In this document: positions 51,632 through 52,401 of the stretch, piece by piece
Layout of the letters: the number at the start of each line of letters is the position of its first letter
Numbering within the stretch: the first letter of the stretch is position 1
Origin: Candidatus Saccharicenans sp.
GTDB lineage: Bacteria; Acidobacteriota; Aminicenantia; Aminicenantales; Saccharicenantaceae
DNA: 52,401 nucleotides
Direction of reading: 5' to 3'
Assembly: GCA_030018265.1 (NCBI GenBank)
Contig: JASEFX010000016.1
Location: 1 to 52,401 of the forward strand
Notes under the pieces: model-generated
Seen by the model: only the letters and a program-made list of their open reading frames with translations
Database searches by the model: none
What the model was told of the DNA's origin: nothing
Program-made: the position numbers and the translations under genes

Positions 51632-52401
51632 TCAGGTTTTAACCTTCAGTAACAGATAAACCGCGGTCAGAATAAAAATTGCCGGTCCACTCCAGGCGGC
51701 CACTGCTGGCGCCAGCAATCCGGAGAGCGATACCCCTCGCAAAAGAGCCATAGTCTGCCAGTACAGAAAGGCTCCGGCCAGGCTGACCGCCAGCGGCAGG
51801 AGGAAACCTCTGGCCGCTAAAACTCCGGCTGAAGCGCAGGCCAGAAGGATCATAACCAGCGCCGATAAAGAAAAAGCCCGACGGAAATCAGCCTCTACCT
51901 GAAAACGTCTGGCTGGAAAACCGGATTCTTTAAGCTCCCGGGCAAAAAGATCCAGCTCAGAGAGGCTCATGGCTGCAGGTTCTTTCCATTTTTTAAGAAA
52001 CAAATCTGCGGTCCCCGGAAGTGCCGTCTCTTTAAAATCAAAAAGGCTGAGACGGGCCTCGTCGTCAGAAAAATCCCTCTCCCATCCGTATCTGAGAATT
52101 ATACTGTTATTTTCAACCCGAGCCTCCCTGGCGAAAACGATTTTTTTGAAACTGGATCTGTCAGGATACGTCTCGAGCATCAGGAATCTGCCAATCAGAC
52201 TCTTTTCAGGAGACAGAAGCTCATAATGATAAAAGGTTCCCGCCTCCTTAACCCGCAGCCAGTACCGGCTGAGATAACTGAAAGTTCTAACCGGCTCACC
52301 CGATTCCCGGCTCCAGAGCTCTTCTGCCTCAGTGTTGCTGTAAATCAACACTCTGTCCTGCCAGAGAAAAATTCCAGGGATAAGGAGCAACCCGGCGATC
52401 A
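51632..52401 (-). CDS. LptF/LptG-type LPS-export permease, C-terminal part (5' end outside window)
   Basis: On the minus strand the frame is open to the window edge; about 255 residues of the C-terminal portion are visible. A jellyroll-like periplasmic domain (FYHYELLSPEKSLIGRFLML, NNSIILRYGWERDF) is followed by three or four C-terminal helices (LSALVMILLACASAGVLAA and later), the layout of YjgP/YjgQ permeases. These form the LptB2FG complex that extracts lipopolysaccharide from the inner membrane. LptF versus LptG cannot be decided from this part. It indicates a Gram-negative envelope. Confidence 0.8.
   Translation of the reverse strand, partial: IAGLLLIPGIFLWQDRVLIYSNTEAEELWSRESGEPVRTFSYLSRYWLRVKEAGTFYHYELLSPEKSLIGRFLMLETYPDRSSFKKIVFAREARVENNSIILRYGWERDFSDDEARLSLFDFKETALPGTADLFLKKWKEPAAMSLSELDLFARELKESGFPARRFQVEADFRRAFSLSALVMILLACASAGVLAARGFLLPLAVSLAGAFLYWQTMALLRGVSLSGLLAPAVAAWSGPAIFILTAVYLLLKVKT

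Overview
The window reads as chromosomal DNA of a Gram-negative, non-model bacterium. Outer-membrane logic is visible: a TonB-dependent receptor with an N-terminal carboxypeptidase-regulatory domain, an LptF/LptG-type permease and two lipoproteins with clear lipoboxes. The combination of GWxTD-domain proteins, a sulfatase fused to TPR repeats, Yip1 membrane proteins and TPR lipoproteins is typical of Acidobacteriota and relatives such as Candidatus Aminicenantes. That placement is an inference from gene content, not a phylogeny. I see no IS element, phage, integrase, rRNA or CRISPR array.

Layout. 0-9.8 kb: the 3' end of a secreted matrixin-like protease, a large HrpA-type DEAH helicase, a MaoC-fold hydratase, a class V aminotransferase, a serine beta-lactamase-like hydrolase and a DUF1624-type membrane protein. 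9.8-18.4 kb: Ffh divergent from accB-accC, a LecA-like secreted protein behind an inositol-phosphatase gene, a MacA-like adaptor / LolD-like ATPase / Yip1 operon, and a DUF4388-like protein. 18.4-22.7 kb: a tightly coupled run of a 28-residue membrane peptide, miaA, hflX, a TPR lipoprotein and pgsA. 22.6-32 kb: glycosyltransferase, M20 peptidase, cutA, a histone-deacetylase-fold protein, pyruvate phosphate dikinase, and an aminotransferase-rhodanese-MauE operon. 32-39.4 kb: pyrK-pyrD-pyrF, a second Yip1 protein, tRNA-Cys and tRNA-Gly, a duplicated-domain secreted protein, and ddl-ruvX-mltG. 39.5-50.7 kb: a cell-envelope module (secreted beta protein, CarboxypepD_reg-TPR protein, GWxTD-TPR protein, TonB-dependent receptor, sulfatase-TPR protein, GWxTD lipoprotein). 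The window ends with a bifunctional-nuclease-family protein and a truncated LptF/LptG permease.

Regulation is unusually readable. Many genes have good TTGAxx-16/18-TANNNT promoters. Several have the -10 box only 6-8 bases from the start codon and no Shine-Dalgarno at a normal distance, so leaderless mRNAs are likely. Two genes of the envelope module, the secreted beta protein and the TonB-dependent receptor, each carry an exact sigma-54 (-24/-12) promoter match (TGGCAC-A-N4-TTGCW). This makes a sigma-54-controlled surface or nutrient-acquisition module the most interesting candidate system in the window.
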